Origin: Thermoplasmata archaeon
GTDB lineage: Archaea > Thermoplasmatota > Thermoplasmata > Methanomassiliicoccales > Methanomethylophilaceae
Length of the DNA stretch: 64,000 nucleotides
Assembly: GCA_015063125.1 (NCBI GenBank)
Contig: SUTB01000001.1
Span: 496,001-560,000, forward strand
Direction of reading: 5' to 3'
Shown: one piece after another, positions 7,927 through 16,828 of the stretch
Position numbering within the stretch: position 1 is the first letter of the stretch
Layout: each line of letters begins with the position of its first letter
Translations under genes and position numbers: made by a program
Notes under the pieces: model-generated
What the model was told of the DNA's origin: nothing
Database searches by the model: none
The model's input: only the letters and a program-made list of their open reading frames with translations

Positions 7927-9312
7927 TCAAAGAGAGAAGGATGAGCACACCAGGAACACCAACAAGGATTCCGGACACATTAAACAGAATCTCCAGATGA
8001 TGCTGGTCAGACGTTCTCCGCTGCCAAGGCTCGAGAGAAGGACGGAGATCAGTGCGCAGAGCTCGATAAGGTAGATGTTCAGAATGGTCGACGTGTTGGA
8101 CAGCGCAGATGAGCCCGATATGCGCGACACAGGTTCCAACATCGAAACGCTCATCCCCAGGACTATCGGGGCGAAGAACATGCAGGTTCCGATCATCATG
8201 TCGGTAGTGGACTTCAGCCTGAGCTCCAAAGTTCTCCTTATCCTGTTGCGGTTTTGGAACTGCTTCCCGAGATTCACAGCCATGCGTCCAGCATCGTCAT
8301 TGTTCTTTTCGGAGCATACCAATATGTCTTCCAGAGCTATCCCCATCTCCCTTGAGATCGGGGCGATCGATCTATGCAAGGCAGAGCGCACATCCCCTCT
8401 GCAGACGTTCATCTCCCTGGAGATCCTCTCGGAAAGTTCTATGGAGCCTTCCCAGGACGAGGTCGCTGAGATCACCGAAGTCTCGAAGTTCTCACCTGAT
8501 ACCATCCTGTTCCCGATATCGAATACGCTATCCATGATGGCTTGCTCGCATTTCCTGCGTTTCCTATCGTTGTTCATGTCGTTCATCATGAGGATCATTG
8601 TAGCGATACAGGTCGGAGCCAAGGACAGGATGAATAAGCTCTCGATCCCTCCGAAAAAGTAACAATGGGAGATGGCAAGGGGCAATGTTCCCAGCAGAGG
8701 AAGGGCGCACTTCAGCTCATTCAAGGACAACGATTCCGACAGGAATGGATTCCTGTGCCTTACAAGGACGGATACCGCGAGTATCACGGCAGGAACTATC
8801 ACCAAAGTGATCAGAACAATCGTCCCCTGATCTATGCTGCGAGAACCGAATATCCCTCCGATACTGAGCATCGGAAGGATGCTCATCATGATCATGGGCA
8901 CCATTATCCCGATCCCGAACACCGCCATGCATGGTGCGGTCAACGATTCCCCGTAGGATTCGCCCATCTCCTTGACAGCTTCGAGGGCCAGGTCAGAGGC
9001 ATCATCAAGCAATCCGTTCCTGGTGGTATCGTCAGTGGATTCAGAGGCGGATATCACCATCATAATTGCACGGTTGTATCCAGAAGCTTCCTTCGGAAGA
9101 GCGGATGCCATGGAGACCAGCCCCTCCGATATGGATGGGAATTTCTTCGTGTCGGTCCGTCTCACCACATCCTCGAACAGCTTCCTTGACAGACGGGGTC
9201 CGTTGACAGCAAGGGAACGTACCGTCGAATCCAAGGATCCCCCGGACTGGAGTCCGGCAGAGAGCATCCCGACCACCGAGGGACATTCGTTGACGAGTCT
9301 CCGGTAATCCAT
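7927..9312 (-). CDS. Type II/IV secretion platform protein (TadC / archaellum FlaJ-like)
   Basis: Polytopic inner-membrane protein of the GspF/TadC/FlaJ superfamily, which docks the secretion ATPase and builds pilus-like filaments. The 461 residues contain two copies of a helical cytoplasmic domain (about 10-125 and 245-355), each followed by a pair of transmembrane segments (about 125-180 and 190-235; 365-395 and 405-455). This is the duplicated arrangement normal for the family. It lies 1 nt downstream of the ATPase gene at 9314-10984, so the two form one unit. The C-terminal helix (CPESLLVFLVCSSFSL) reaches the stop without an obvious truncation. Confidence 0.82.
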   Translation of the reverse strand: MDYRRLVNECPSVVGMLSAGLQSGGSLDSTVRSLAVNGPRLSRKLFEDVVRRTDTKKFPSISEGLVSMASALPKEASGYNRAIMMVISASESTDDTTRNGLLDDASDLALEAVKEMGESYGESLTAPCMAVFGIGIMVPMIMMSILPMLSIGGIFGSRSIDQGTIVLITLVIVPAVILAVSVLVRHRNPFLSESLSLNELKCALPLLGTLPLAISHCYFFGGIESLFILSLAPTCIATMILMMNDMNNDRKRRKCEQAIMDSVFDIGNRMVSGENFETSVISATSSWEGSIELSERISREMNVCRGDVRSALHRSIAPISREMGIALEDILVCSEKNNDDAGRMAVNLGKQFQNRNRIRRTLELRLKSTTDMMIGTCMFFAPIVLGMSVSMLEPVSRISGSSALSNTSTILNIYLIELCALISVLLSSLGSGERLTSIIWRFCLMCPESLLVFLVCSSFSL

Positions 9313-9313
9313 G

Positions 9314-10984
9314 TCAAATCCTCACGGTATCGATCTCATCCTGCAGTTTCTGCGCTATGGATTCTGCGGATTGATTCATATCGGACCTGGACAGGATGTC
9401 GTTCGCCCTCAGTATCCATTCGGGACCGAGGAACCGCTCATCATCTCTCCCTGCTGCCGCCAGGAGGGACCTCATCAGGGATCTGGCCCTGATATCCTTG
9501 GAGATCTCCTTTCTTCCCAGCTGTGACGATCTCATCGCACGGGCCATGACAGAAGATTCGAACAGCCTATCGATATCCGTGATGTCCTTGAACTCCCCGG
9601 GGACATCAGAGGTGCAAACCATCTCATTCATCCTCCTTATGAGGCGTCCGGTCCTCCTGTCCTTCACGGTGCCCAATGTAACAACCACATCGGTGGCCAT
9701 GAACGAATCGGGAGATACTCCCAAATCCTCAACCACCCTTTTGTACGCGGATTCAGCGGAGTCCCCGTGTATGGTCCCCATGATGGAGCTTCCGGCCCTT
9801 CCCGCTCTCATGCTCTGGTAGAGCGTCCTGGCTTCCTCACCGCGCACCTCTCCGAGAATTATCGCGGATTCTCCCATCCTCAGCGATACCCTCAATGCCT
9901 CGTCCGATCTCGATTGCTGGTCGCCTCCCAGTCTGTCATCCACGAGCATCGTCTGCACCTTGTATCCCATCCTTCTCATCGACTCTCCAGGAAGCTCTAT
10001 GGTGTCTTCGATGGTGAGTATCCTCTGTTCCTTGGGGAATTCGAACATGAGGGCGGACAGCAGCGAGCTCTTACCGGCACCTCTGGGGCCGCAGATCAGG
10101 AATGTGCATCTGTTGTCCACAAGGAAAGATAGGATGCCTGCGGACCTGGGATCCACCGTGCCGTTGAAGATCAGCCTGCTCAGGGTCCACATCCTCTCTG
10201 AATGCTTCCTTATGGCTACCGCTTCCCCTTTGGGGCTCATGGGAGGTCCGATCACTGTGGCCCTGGCATCGAGGTCTGGGAAGTCCGTCTCCAATATCGG
10301 ATTGGAATGAGCGAACCTCAGTCCGCTGGACCGCTTCAACATGTTGATGAGATTGGATACCTCGCGTTTCTCCACCATGACGTTGGTCCTGCAGCGCATA
10401 TGTGAGTTGAACCCCTCAATCCCGTTCACGGTGACGTAGATCCTGTTGGATTCGCAAGGCGCATCCAGAAAGACATCCTCGATATGGGGGTCGGTCAGTA
10501 GGATCTCGAATACCCCTGCACCCACCGAATGCCTGTAAACCACGCTGCTGAGGTCGTTAAGCACACCTCCCAAGTCCGAATCTGGCCCGCACGCATCGGA
10601 TATCTCCGAGAACGACTCGAGGAGCAGTTTCCTGGCATTGCCTGTTACGCTGTCCCTGTCCAATCTCCCTCCGGTGTCCAGATGCTCCTTGCGTATCTTC
10701 TCTATCGTTCCGGCGACAACACTGTTCAGAGCATCCGGATAAGCGTATTCGAGGGGCAGGACATCGTACTCCAGTTCTCCGTCGCCAGGATCGCATATCG
10801 ATACACCGCAGTAGGGGGTACGGTAGGCCGCCAGGATCCTAGCATCCGCTGGCGGGGCCAAAACCCATGAGTCCGTGTAGGAAGGCTTGGACCGGATGTC
10901 ATTCTGCACCAGCCTACTGAATAGAGAAGGGAGGTCGTCTGCGATGATTTCCACTGGCGGAGGAGGTATCGGAATCGGTTTCAT
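9314..10984 (-). CDS. Secretion ATPase of the TadA/CpaF/FlaI family
   Basis: A 556-residue hexameric ATPase that would power assembly of a type IV pilus-like or Tad-like structure. Visible motifs are Walker A GPRGAGKSS (299-307), an Asp-box-like segment around LTIEDTIELP, Walker B with the EVRG signature in IILGEVRGEEARTL, and the His box region in MGTIHGDSAES. An N-terminal domain (about 1-190) with DPHIEDVFLD precedes the core, as in archaeal T2SS E-type ATPases. The platform protein follows by 1 nt and the Cys-rich protein precedes it by 42 nt on the same strand. This order, ATPase then TadC, is characteristic of archaeal pilus loci. Confidence 0.88.
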   Translation of the reverse strand: MKPIPIPPPPVEIIADDLPSLFSRLVQNDIRSKPSYTDSWVLAPPADARILAAYRTPYCGVSICDPGDGELEYDVLPLEYAYPDALNSVVAGTIEKIRKEHLDTGGRLDRDSVTGNARKLLLESFSEISDACGPDSDLGGVLNDLSSVVYRHSVGAGVFEILLTDPHIEDVFLDAPCESNRIYVTVNGIEGFNSHMRCRTNVMVEKREVSNLINMLKRSSGLRFAHSNPILETDFPDLDARATVIGPPMSPKGEAVAIRKHSERMWTLSRLIFNGTVDPRSAGILSFLVDNRCTFLICGPRGAGKSSLLSALMFEFPKEQRILTIEDTIELPGESMRRMGYKVQTMLVDDRLGGDQQSRSDEALRVSLRMGESAIILGEVRGEEARTLYQSMRAGRAGSSIMGTIHGDSAESAYKRVVEDLGVSPDSFMATDVVVTLGTVKDRRTGRLIRRMNEMVCTSDVPGEFKDITDIDRLFESSVMARAMRSSQLGRKEISKDIRARSLMRSLLAAAGRDDERFLGPEWILRANDILSRSDMNQSAESIAQKLQDEIDTVRI

Positions 10985-11026
10985 ATCGGAAACCTAGAAG
11001 GATGCTATCTTGGAACCCATCGACCG

Positions 11027-11539
11027 TCACCTCATCCTTCTGGTGATGGCGTGCATGTCCTCTTCCAATTGCTCTATGGCGGCCACAGAGGCCCTCATGC
11101 ATCTAGAGCACTTGTCGTCGGCATCAGAAAGGGTCAGCATCTGCTTGGCTTTGGTAAACTCCATGCAGGGGAAGTCTTTCCATACGACGTTCATTACGGC
11201 CAATCTGTTCTGGCTGCACTGCCTGCATGCACGGTCCATCATCTCCCCTGATGTGGTCCACCGTTTCAGAGAGGAGATGTTCTTGATTACAGCGCTCGAT
11301 CTCCCCGAGACCTCAAGATCCCTCCCGGTCCTCAGGATGATCCTGTCGGCGCTTCCGTAACGGGACATCCTGTCCACCATGCATCTGAAGCATTCGTTGG
11401 ATCCCGCTTCAGGGACCAGTTCGCACTTGCTGCAGTCGATGATCAGGGAATCCCTGATAATGGAGCAAGGCTCCTCTTTCTTCTTGGTCTTCTTGTCTTT
11501 CATTTCGTTGAAGAAACGGTTCATGGACGATGTTTTCAT
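11027..11539 (-). CDS. Cys-rich protein of the secretion cluster
   Basis: A 170-residue soluble protein of unknown function. Its ten cysteines include four CxxC pairs (36/39, 50/53, 105/108, 144/147), a pattern that suggests two zinc ribbons or knuckles, or an iron-sulfur site. The remainder is basic and helical. It is the first gene of the unit that continues with the secretion ATPase and platform, so it probably acts with them, perhaps as regulator or adaptor. The start may be the second Met (11524), because a TATA-like CTTATACTG lies about 29 nt before that codon but only about 14 nt before the first. Confidence 0.65.
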   Translation of the reverse strand: MKTSSMNRFFNEMKDKKTKKKEEPCSIIRDSLIIDCSKCELVPEAGSNECFRCMVDRMSRYGSADRIILRTGRDLEVSGRSSAVIKNISSLKRWTTSGEMMDRACRQCSQNRLAVMNVVWKDFPCMEFTKAKQMLTLSDADDKCSRCMRASVAAIEQLEEDMHAITRRMR

Positions 11540-11610
11540 CTATCAGTATAAGAAACAGTGCCGGCCCCGTTTCTGTTACTGCATACTGACTGTTCTTCCT
11601 CCATAATCTC

Positions 11611-11618
11611 TTTAAATA
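11611..11618 (+). promoter_or_regulatory. TATA box of the U32 peptidase gene
   Basis: TTTAAATA ends 20 nt before the ATG at 11639. With archaeal spacing the transcript would begin at or next to the start codon, that is, leaderless. Confidence 0.6.
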
Positions 11619-11638
11619 GCGTTACGATAGGACGGAAC

Positions 11639-13537
11639 ATGGAAATCCTATCGCCGGCAGGTTCGCCTGACAGTCTCGTTGCAGCGGTCAAGGGCGGATG
11701 CGACGCCGTATACTTGGCGGGTAAGAGCTTCGGAGCCCGTGCATTCGCAGGCAATTTCAGCGACGGCGAGCTCGAGGGAGCGATAGGATACGCGCATGAT
11801 CACGGCGTCAAGGTTCATGTCACCGTGAATACGCTGATCAAGAATTCCGAGATGGAAGAGGCCGTGTCCTTCGTGAAGTTCCTGAAGGACATAGATGCAG
11901 ACGCGATCATCATTCAGGACCTGGGGCTTCTCAAGCACCTTACAAATGTGGATATCGCCAAGCATGCCTCCACCCAGATGCAGATCCATTCTCTGGAAGG
12001 CGTCAAATGGTGCGCCGAGAACGGATTGGACAGAGTCGTCCTTGCCAGGGAGCTCACTATGGACGAGCTTTCAAAGATAATCCCCGAATCCCCCATTGAG
12101 ACGGAGGTATTCATCCAAGGTGCGCTCTGCTACTGCATGTCCGGAGGATGTCTCCTTTCTAGTTTCATCGGAGGCCGCAGCGGCAACAGAGGATCTTGTG
12201 CCCAGCCCTGCAGGAAGAAGTACGAGCGTGACGGCCAGTCGGGCTATTTCATGAGCTGTGCGGACATCTACGGCATGGACTATCTCAAAGACCTTTCCGA
12301 TCTCGGAGTCACATCCCTGAAGATCGAGGGGAGGATGAGGTCCCCTCCATACACTTACCTGGCATCCAAAGCCTACTCCATGGCCGTCAAGGGAGAGAAG
12401 GGTAAGGAGCTGGACGAGACCTTGGAGCTGCTGAGGACGGTCTTCAACAGGGGGACCTGCAGCGGATACCTTGGAGGCGTCGTCTCCCCGGTCCAGTCAT
12501 TGTACCCTGACAACAGGGGATTCTACATCGCCGATGTGAGGATAGAGGACAAGACCATAGTCACCGAAATCCAGGAGCCTGTAGGGCTCAAGGACGGACT
12601 GTCAATATTCAAAGGCGATGAGAAGATCGGAGGGTTCAAGGTCATGGATCTGGACCCCATCCATGTTCCGTTCAAGATCCCCGATGGCAAATATCAGATC
12701 TACCGTACTTACGATCCGCGTATCGATGTCATCAAGAACGATATCGGGAACACCCCCAGATTCAGAGGGGAGACGGAAAGGCCAGCGGTCCACATCAAGA
12801 TGGAGAAGCAGCCTATCAGGAGCTACGAACCCGAGTTGTCATTCTACGTAAGCTCGATAAAGAACCTGGAAGCGGCACTTCCCTATGCTGACAGGATATA
12901 TTTCGACAACATGGACAAGATCGATGAGGCCATTGAGGCCGCAGGGGACACGGAGTGCGTAGCACTGCTCCCCAGATTCGATGCTCTGGACGAGTTCAGG
13001 TTCACAGACCGTCCGGTCATGGTTAACAGTCCGGGACAATACAGGGCGTGCAAGGGTGCTCCGAGGATCTACGGCAGCAACATCCTGAACATGTTCAACT
13101 CATCGTTCCCATTGAATCTCTATCAGACCACGCTGTCGGTGGAGCTTTCGAGGAACGAGGTCTCCAATCTCATGGCCTACTATCCTGGGCGTACCGAGGT
13201 CATGGCCTTCGGAAGGACCGAGCTGATGTACACCAGGGATCCCGGCATGGAGAGCGGTACGCTCACAGACGAGACCGGTGCGGCATTCCCCGTCTACAAG
13301 GACCACAGGGGATTCTCCCACATACTGAACTCTGTCGAATTGGATCTTCTGGACCTCATCCCCGAGTTAGGACGTTCAGGAGTGTCCTCGGTGGGACTGG
13401 ACCTCAGGAAGAGACCCTCGGGACTGGTGAAGACCGTGGGTGAGGTTTGCAGGAATCCGACCGACAAGATGAAGGCCCGTCTCAAGGAGATGTGCGGCGG
13501 AAAGACCACCCGCGGATTGTATGCCCGTAAGGTCTGA
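11639..13537 (+). CDS. Peptidase U32 family protein (TrhP/UbiU-like, with DUF3656-type C-terminus)
   Basis: A 632-residue U32 protein. The family includes collagenase-like proteins and iron-sulfur tRNA or quinone hydroxylation factors (TrhP, UbiU). The U32 signature is clear: EVFIQGALCYCMSGGCLLSS with a downstream GNRGSCAQPCRKKY cysteine cluster, matching the four-Cys cluster region known in UbiU/TrhP. The C-terminal half (about 320-630) matches the extended architecture with a DUF3656-like region. The frame is open further upstream (11558), but the conserved start MEILSPAGSPDSLVAAVKGG and the TATA box at 11611 fix the ATG at 11639. Most likely a tRNA-modifying enzyme or protease; the choice cannot be made here. 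Confidence 0.85.
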   Translation: MEILSPAGSPDSLVAAVKGGCDAVYLAGKSFGARAFAGNFSDGELEGAIGYAHDHGVKVHVTVNTLIKNSEMEEAVSFVKFLKDIDADAIIIQDLGLLKHLTNVDIAKHASTQMQIHSLEGVKWCAENGLDRVVLARELTMDELSKIIPESPIETEVFIQGALCYCMSGGCLLSSFIGGRSGNRGSCAQPCRKKYERDGQSGYFMSCADIYGMDYLKDLSDLGVTSLKIEGRMRSPPYTYLASKAYSMAVKGEKGKELDETLELLRTVFNRGTCSGYLGGVVSPVQSLYPDNRGFYIADVRIEDKTIVTEIQEPVGLKDGLSIFKGDEKIGGFKVMDLDPIHVPFKIPDGKYQIYRTYDPRIDVIKNDIGNTPRFRGETERPAVHIKMEKQPIRSYEPELSFYVSSIKNLEAALPYADRIYFDNMDKIDEAIEAAGDTECVALLPRFDALDEFRFTDRPVMVNSPGQYRACKGAPRIYGSNILNMFNSSFPLNLYQTTLSVELSRNEVSNLMAYYPGRTEVMAFGRTELMYTRDPGMESGTLTDETGAAFPVYKDHRGFSHILNSVELDLLDLIPELGRSGVSSVGLDLRKRPSGLVKTVGEVCRNPTDKMKARLKEMCGGKTTRGLYARKV

Positions 13538-13607
13538 CCGTTTCGAATCCTACCTGAAGCACAATAATAAGGCATAATTGCCTTCTAGGGTCACAGGAGA
13601 TATTTTC

Positions 13608-13790
13608 ATGGATCCTAAGGAACAGATTCTGGAAGCGATGAAGAAGGCAGGAGAGCCTTTGAACGCCGGAAAGGTAGCAGAGCTCACAGGACTCGACCGT
13701 AAGGTCGTCGATAAGGCATTCGCCGAGATGAAGAAGGACGGTACCATCGTCTCTCCCGTCAGGTGCAAATGGGAGCCTGCCAAGAAATGA
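13608..13790 (+). CDS. Small winged-helix protein
   Basis: A 60-residue protein that is essentially one helix-turn-helix/winged-helix domain: MDPKEQILEAMKKAGEPLN, then AGKVAELTGLDRKVVDKAF as HTH, then an EMKKDGTIVSP wing. The ATG at 13608 is preceded by AGGAGA 10 nt upstream. An open frame reaching 13578 adds ten residues without support. It is followed by two hairpins. Probably a DNA-binding regulator; the target is unknown. Confidence 0.72.
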   Translation: MDPKEQILEAMKKAGEPLNAGKVAELTGLDRKVVDKAFAEMKKDGTIVSPVRCKWEPAKK

Positions 13791-13826
13791 AGGGGTGCCT
13801 CCGGGCATCCTCCAAACGCCTTAGTC

Positions 13827-13853
13827 AGCATGCAGTCTGCATGCTTGTTTTTT
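13827..13853 (+). terminator. Hairpin terminator
   Basis: Perfect 8-bp stem AGCATGCA-GTC-TGCATGCT followed by TGTTTTTT. The T-run also forms part of the TATA element (TTTTTTAAAT, 13848-13857) of the next gene, whose ATG is 22 nt further on. A weaker stem (GGGTGCC / GGCATCC) lies just before it. Confidence 0.75.
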
Positions 13854-13878
13854 AAATTGAACAAACGAAACCTGGCCC

Positions 13879-14271
13879 ATGATCAGAAACTGTCATGGGG
13901 ATATGGGATTCATGGAAGCTATGGTGTCATCCATATCGGTGATGACCGTACTTTGCGTATACTTGGCGTTCGTTGCGTCAAACATAGGTGCATTCTACGA
14001 TCCACTGGAGGATTTCGATCCCGGATCGATTGAGTTGGAGACAGTGGATGGTATCACGTATTCAGAATTGTACCTGTACTCATACATGGAATACAAAGCC
14101 CTCAGAGGCATCCAGGTGGACGTCTCCGTTCCTGGCTTTTCAGCGGAGCCGTTCAGCATAGGCCTAGGTCAAGATGAGGGGATGGAATTCACTAGAGACT
14201 ACGTTCTGATCCTGGACTATGACAACGGAAGGAAAGTCCCCGTGAAGGTGGAGGTGACGGCATTCGCCTGA
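13879..14271 (+). CDS. Pilin-like membrane-anchored protein 1
   Basis: A 130-residue protein with a short polar N-terminus, then GFMEAM, then one hydrophobic helix (about 13-35) and an extracytoplasmic beta-rich domain. This is the layout of class III signal peptide pilins and pseudopilins. The next gene has the parallel start AFMDAM plus helix, so the two are probably related minor pilins. The secretion ATPase and platform genes lie 3 kb upstream on the other strand and are the obvious partners. The TATA box overlaps the preceding terminator and predicts a leaderless mRNA. The canonical Glu at +5 is not clearly placed, so the assignment is tentative. Confidence 0.62.
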   Translation: MIRNCHGDMGFMEAMVSSISVMTVLCVYLAFVASNIGAFYDPLEDFDPGSIELETVDGITYSELYLYSYMEYKALRGIQVDVSVPGFSAEPFSIGLGQDEGMEFTRDYVLILDYDNGRKVPVKVEVTAFA

Positions 14272-14282
14272 ACCGCGGTGGG

Positions 14283-14693
14283 ATGACCGCATTCATGGAC
14301 GCCATGATATTCCTGATAGTGATCATGATCGCTATCGGCACGACCGCTCATTATATGAGTTCGGAGCATGAAATCATGGATCCCGATCAATTCCTCAGGC
14401 AGCTGTCGGGCATCGAGGTCAGATTATCGGATTTCACGGATCTGGAGGACGACTCCCTAGTCTTCCTCTCGGATGTGATGGCCTATTCTGTGGATAACGA
14501 TAGCTCTGTAGGAATGTATCTGGAATGCCTGTTGTCGGACATATTCGGAGAGCACAGGTTCCTTCTCACATACACCTATGGAGACAGCATCGTAGAAGTG
14601 GGCGACATGCATGACTACTATCGTTCCAAGGCATATCTGGACATCCCCGTTTCGATTGGCGGCCGTATCAACATTTCGTTAAGTATCCTGTGA
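14283..14693 (+). CDS. Pilin-like membrane-anchored protein 2
   Basis: A 136-residue protein starting MTAFMDAM, followed by the hydrophobic helix IFLIVIMIAIGTTAHYM and a polar domain of about 105 residues with an acidic stretch. It shares the [GA]FM[ED]AM-plus-helix start with the preceding gene, 11 nt upstream, and is surely co-transcribed with it. It is probably a second pseudopilin of the same filament system. GCGGTGGG lies just before the ATG; an internal ATG at 14295 is possible. Sequence similarity between the two beyond the N-terminus is low. Confidence 0.6.
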   Translation: MTAFMDAMIFLIVIMIAIGTTAHYMSSEHEIMDPDQFLRQLSGIEVRLSDFTDLEDDSLVFLSDVMAYSVDNDSSVGMYLECLLSDIFGEHRFLLTYTYGDSIVEVGDMHDYYRSKAYLDIPVSIGGRINISLSIL

Positions 14694-14727
14694 TTATTTT
14701 TTATCTGATGGGCAGAATCACCGTAGC

Positions 14728-15513
14728 ATGTTCGCTGAACTTCAGGACGTGAAGATGTACTACGAGGAGGAAGGCTCGGGAGAGCCCGTAATCCTCATCG
14801 CTGGTGTCGGTGCAAACCACCGCTTCTGGAAGGGTATGGTTCCCTTGCTGAAGGGATACAGGGTAATCACATTGGACAACCGCGGGGTCGGAGAGACCGA
14901 GTACAACGGAGAGGTTGAAGTGGACATTATGGCGGACGATGTCATTCACCTCATGGATCATCTCCACATCTACAAGGCTCACATCGTCGGATGGTCTATG
15001 GGATCGCTCATAGCCCAGTCATTGGCATTGAGGTACCCCCAAAGGCTCCAGACGCTCACACTCGTGTCTTCATACCAGTTCAGGCCCCACAGGTCTGCCT
15101 ACTTCATGTATCAGGTCACCAGTGCGGCAGCCAGGGGAGAATGCACCATGGATGTCGTCAACATCGTTCTGAACTCCTTCTGCTTCCCAGAGTCCAAGTT
15201 CGATGCCTTGGCGAAAAAGGACATGGTGATGCCGGTCCCCAAGCACCCGGAGAAGGCCAGCGAGGTCCTGAAGCAGATGGTCTCCATGAACAATTTCGAT
15301 TCGACCGACAGGACGAAGGACATCACCACACCGACCCTCGTAGTCCACGGTGCACTGGACATAATGGTGGAGCCTCTGAAAGGAAGAGCCGTAGGCAATT
15401 CCATCCCTGGATGCAGGTACATGGAAGTCCCTGGCGAAGGCCACACCATCGCCCCTGAATTGTATGTCGACGCTCTGAAGAGCCTGCTCTCAGAGCACAA
15501 GATGCAAAATTGA
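14728..15513 (+). CDS. Alpha/beta-fold hydrolase
   Basis: A 261-residue hydrolase with all the usual landmarks: the oxyanion loop region AGVGANHRFWKG, nucleophile elbow GWSMGS (Ser), acid in VHGALDIMV (Asp) and His in GEGHTIAPE. Length matches single-domain esterases and lactonases (3-oxoadipate enol-lactonase-like). The substrate is not predictable. A TATA-like TTATTTTTTATCT (14694-14706) lies about 25 nt before the ATG. It converges on the VOR operon with a palindromic terminator between them. Confidence 0.85.
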   Translation: MFAELQDVKMYYEEEGSGEPVILIAGVGANHRFWKGMVPLLKGYRVITLDNRGVGETEYNGEVEVDIMADDVIHLMDHLHIYKAHIVGWSMGSLIAQSLALRYPQRLQTLTLVSSYQFRPHRSAYFMYQVTSAAARGECTMDVVNIVLNSFCFPESKFDALAKKDMVMPVPKHPEKASEVLKQMVSMNNFDSTDRTKDITTPTLVVHGALDIMVEPLKGRAVGNSIPGCRYMEVPGEGHTIAPELYVDALKSLLSEHKMQN

Positions 15514-15520
15514 AAGGAAA

Positions 15521-15538
15521 ATGGCCCGTACGGGCCAT
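15521..15538. terminator. Bidirectional palindromic terminator
   Basis: ATGGCCCGTACGGGCCAT is a perfect 18-bp palindrome between convergent genes. T-rich stretches follow it on both strands (GTTTTC on plus, TTTTCCTTTC on minus). Confidence 0.75.
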
Positions 15539-15542
15539 GTTT

Positions 15543-16067
15543 TCAGTTCTCTGTACCGAGTTTGATACAGAGCCTGTTCTTGTCCAGAAGATCCATCTTC
15601 TTAGGAGGTATGGTCTTCTGGAGCCCCTTGTCAAGGTTCTCTGGCGAACAGAACGAGGTCTCCTTGAACAGCTTGCCCAGGATGACCATGTTGGCGGCAC
15701 CCTTGATGCCCGCTTTCTCGGCGATCTCCGAGGCAGGGATGTAGATGGTCTTCACATCGGTGCGCTCGACCTTCTTCTTGATGATCGAGCTGTCCACGAT
15801 GATCAGTCCGCCGGGAATGACATCCTTCTCGAACTTCTCCAGCGAGGGGAGGTTCATGGCGACCAGCACATCAGGGTTGGTCACAAGGGGCGAACCGATC
15901 TTGTTCTCGGAAAGACAGACGCTGCAGTTGGCTGTTCCGCCGCGCATCTCGGGTCCGTAGGAGGGAAGCCATGAGACCTCCATGTTCTCCATCAGACCGG
16001 AGTAAGCGATGACCTTTCCGGTGAACAGGATACCCTGTCCTCCGAATCCTGCCAGGAGGATGTTCAT
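15543..16067 (-). CDS. vorC: 2-oxoacid:ferredoxin oxidoreductase, gamma subunit (VorC-type)
   Basis: Gamma subunit of a four-subunit, CoA- and TPP-dependent 2-oxoacid:ferredoxin oxidoreductase. The start [20 protein letters not shown] and [19 protein letters not shown] are characteristic of this domain. 174 residues is the normal length. The frame is open upstream to 16148 inside the beta gene, but family similarity begins at the ATG at 16067. Last gene of the unit MinD-like / delta / alpha / beta / gamma, ending at a palindromic terminator. Confidence 0.88.
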   Translation of the reverse strand: MNILLAGFGGQGILFTGKVIAYSGLMENMEVSWLPSYGPEMRGGTANCSVCLSENKIGSPLVTNPDVLVAMNLPSLEKFEKDVIPGGLIIVDSSIIKKKVERTDVKTIYIPASEIAEKAGIKGAANMVILGKLFKETSFCSPENLDKGLQKTIPPKKMDLLDKNRLCIKLGTEN

Positions 16068-16072
16068 GTCGG

Positions 16073-16828
16073 TCACTGCTCTCCCTCCTCTCCGACGTCC
16101 TTGTAGACTCCGAGCGGGTAGTAGGGCAGCATGTTGTCCCTGAGCCACTGGAGTGCATCTCCGGCAGACATTCCCCAGTTGGTGGGGCAGGTGGAGACGA
16201 CCTCCACGATGCAGTATCCTTTGCCGGCCATCTGGTATTCGAAGGCCTTCTTAATCGCTCTCTTGGCAGCCTTGACGTTCTTCACGCAGTCTACTGTGAC
16301 GCGCTCTGCAAGGGCCACTCCCTTGACGGATGAGAGGAGCTCGCAGACCCTGATGGGGTTTCCTGCAGTGGCGGTGTCCCTTCCGTAGGGGGTGGTCTGT
16401 GTGACCTGTCCAGGAAGGGTGGTGGGTGCCATCTGACCTCCGGTCATTCCGTAGATCGCATTGTTGATGAAGATGGCGACGATGTTCTCTCCCCTTGCAG
16501 CCGCGTGGACGGTCTCACCCATTCCGATAGCTGCCAAGTCTCCGTCTCCCTGGTATGTGAATACGACGTTGTCGGGCCTTGCCCTCTTGACTCCGGTCGC
16601 CACGGCAGGTGCACGTCCGTGGGGTGCCTGGACCATGTCGCATCCGAAGTAGTTGTATGTGAACACGGAGCATCCTACCGAGGCCACTCCTGTGGTCTTT
16701 CCCTCGATGCCCAGCTCGTCGATTACCTCCGCTACGAGCCTGTGTACGATACCGTGTGTACATCCGGGGCAGTAGTGGAGCGGTACATCCAGAAGCGCTT
16801 TGGGCCTCTCTCCTAAGATCTTCGTCAT
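16073..16828 (-). CDS. vorA: 2-oxoacid:ferredoxin oxidoreductase, beta (TPP-binding) subunit
   Basis: Binds thiamine diphosphate: the GDGD..N motif is visible as QGDGDLAAIG followed by FINNAIYGMTGGQMAPTT. The early CPGCTHG motif and a later conserved Cys are the usual [4Fe-4S] ligand positions of the catalytic subunit. 251 residues is normal length. The start codon overlaps the alpha stop by one base (TGATG), so the subunits are translationally coupled. VOR versus KOR specificity cannot be read from this subunit alone. Confidence 0.88.
   Translation of the reverse strand: MTKILGERPKALLDVPLHYCPGCTHGIVHRLVAEVIDELGIEGKTTGVASVGCSVFTYNYFGCDMVQAPHGRAPAVATGVKRARPDNVVFTYQGDGDLAAIGMGETVHAAARGENIVAIFINNAIYGMTGGQMAPTTLPGQVTQTTPYGRDTATAGNPIRVCELLSSVKGVALAERVTVDCVKNVKAAKRAIKKAFEYQMAGKGYCIVEVVSTCPTNWGMSAGDALQWLRDNMLPYYPLGVYKDVGEEGEQ

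Noticed and set aside
11558-11638. Upstream extension of the U32 protease frame
   Set aside because: Extra residues are low-complexity, cross the TATA box, and precede the conserved family start.
13801-13826. Stem GGGTGCC / GGCATCC as the main terminator of the small winged-helix gene
   Set aside because: It has a G-U pair and no T-run; the perfect hairpin at 13827-13853 with its T-run is the better candidate.
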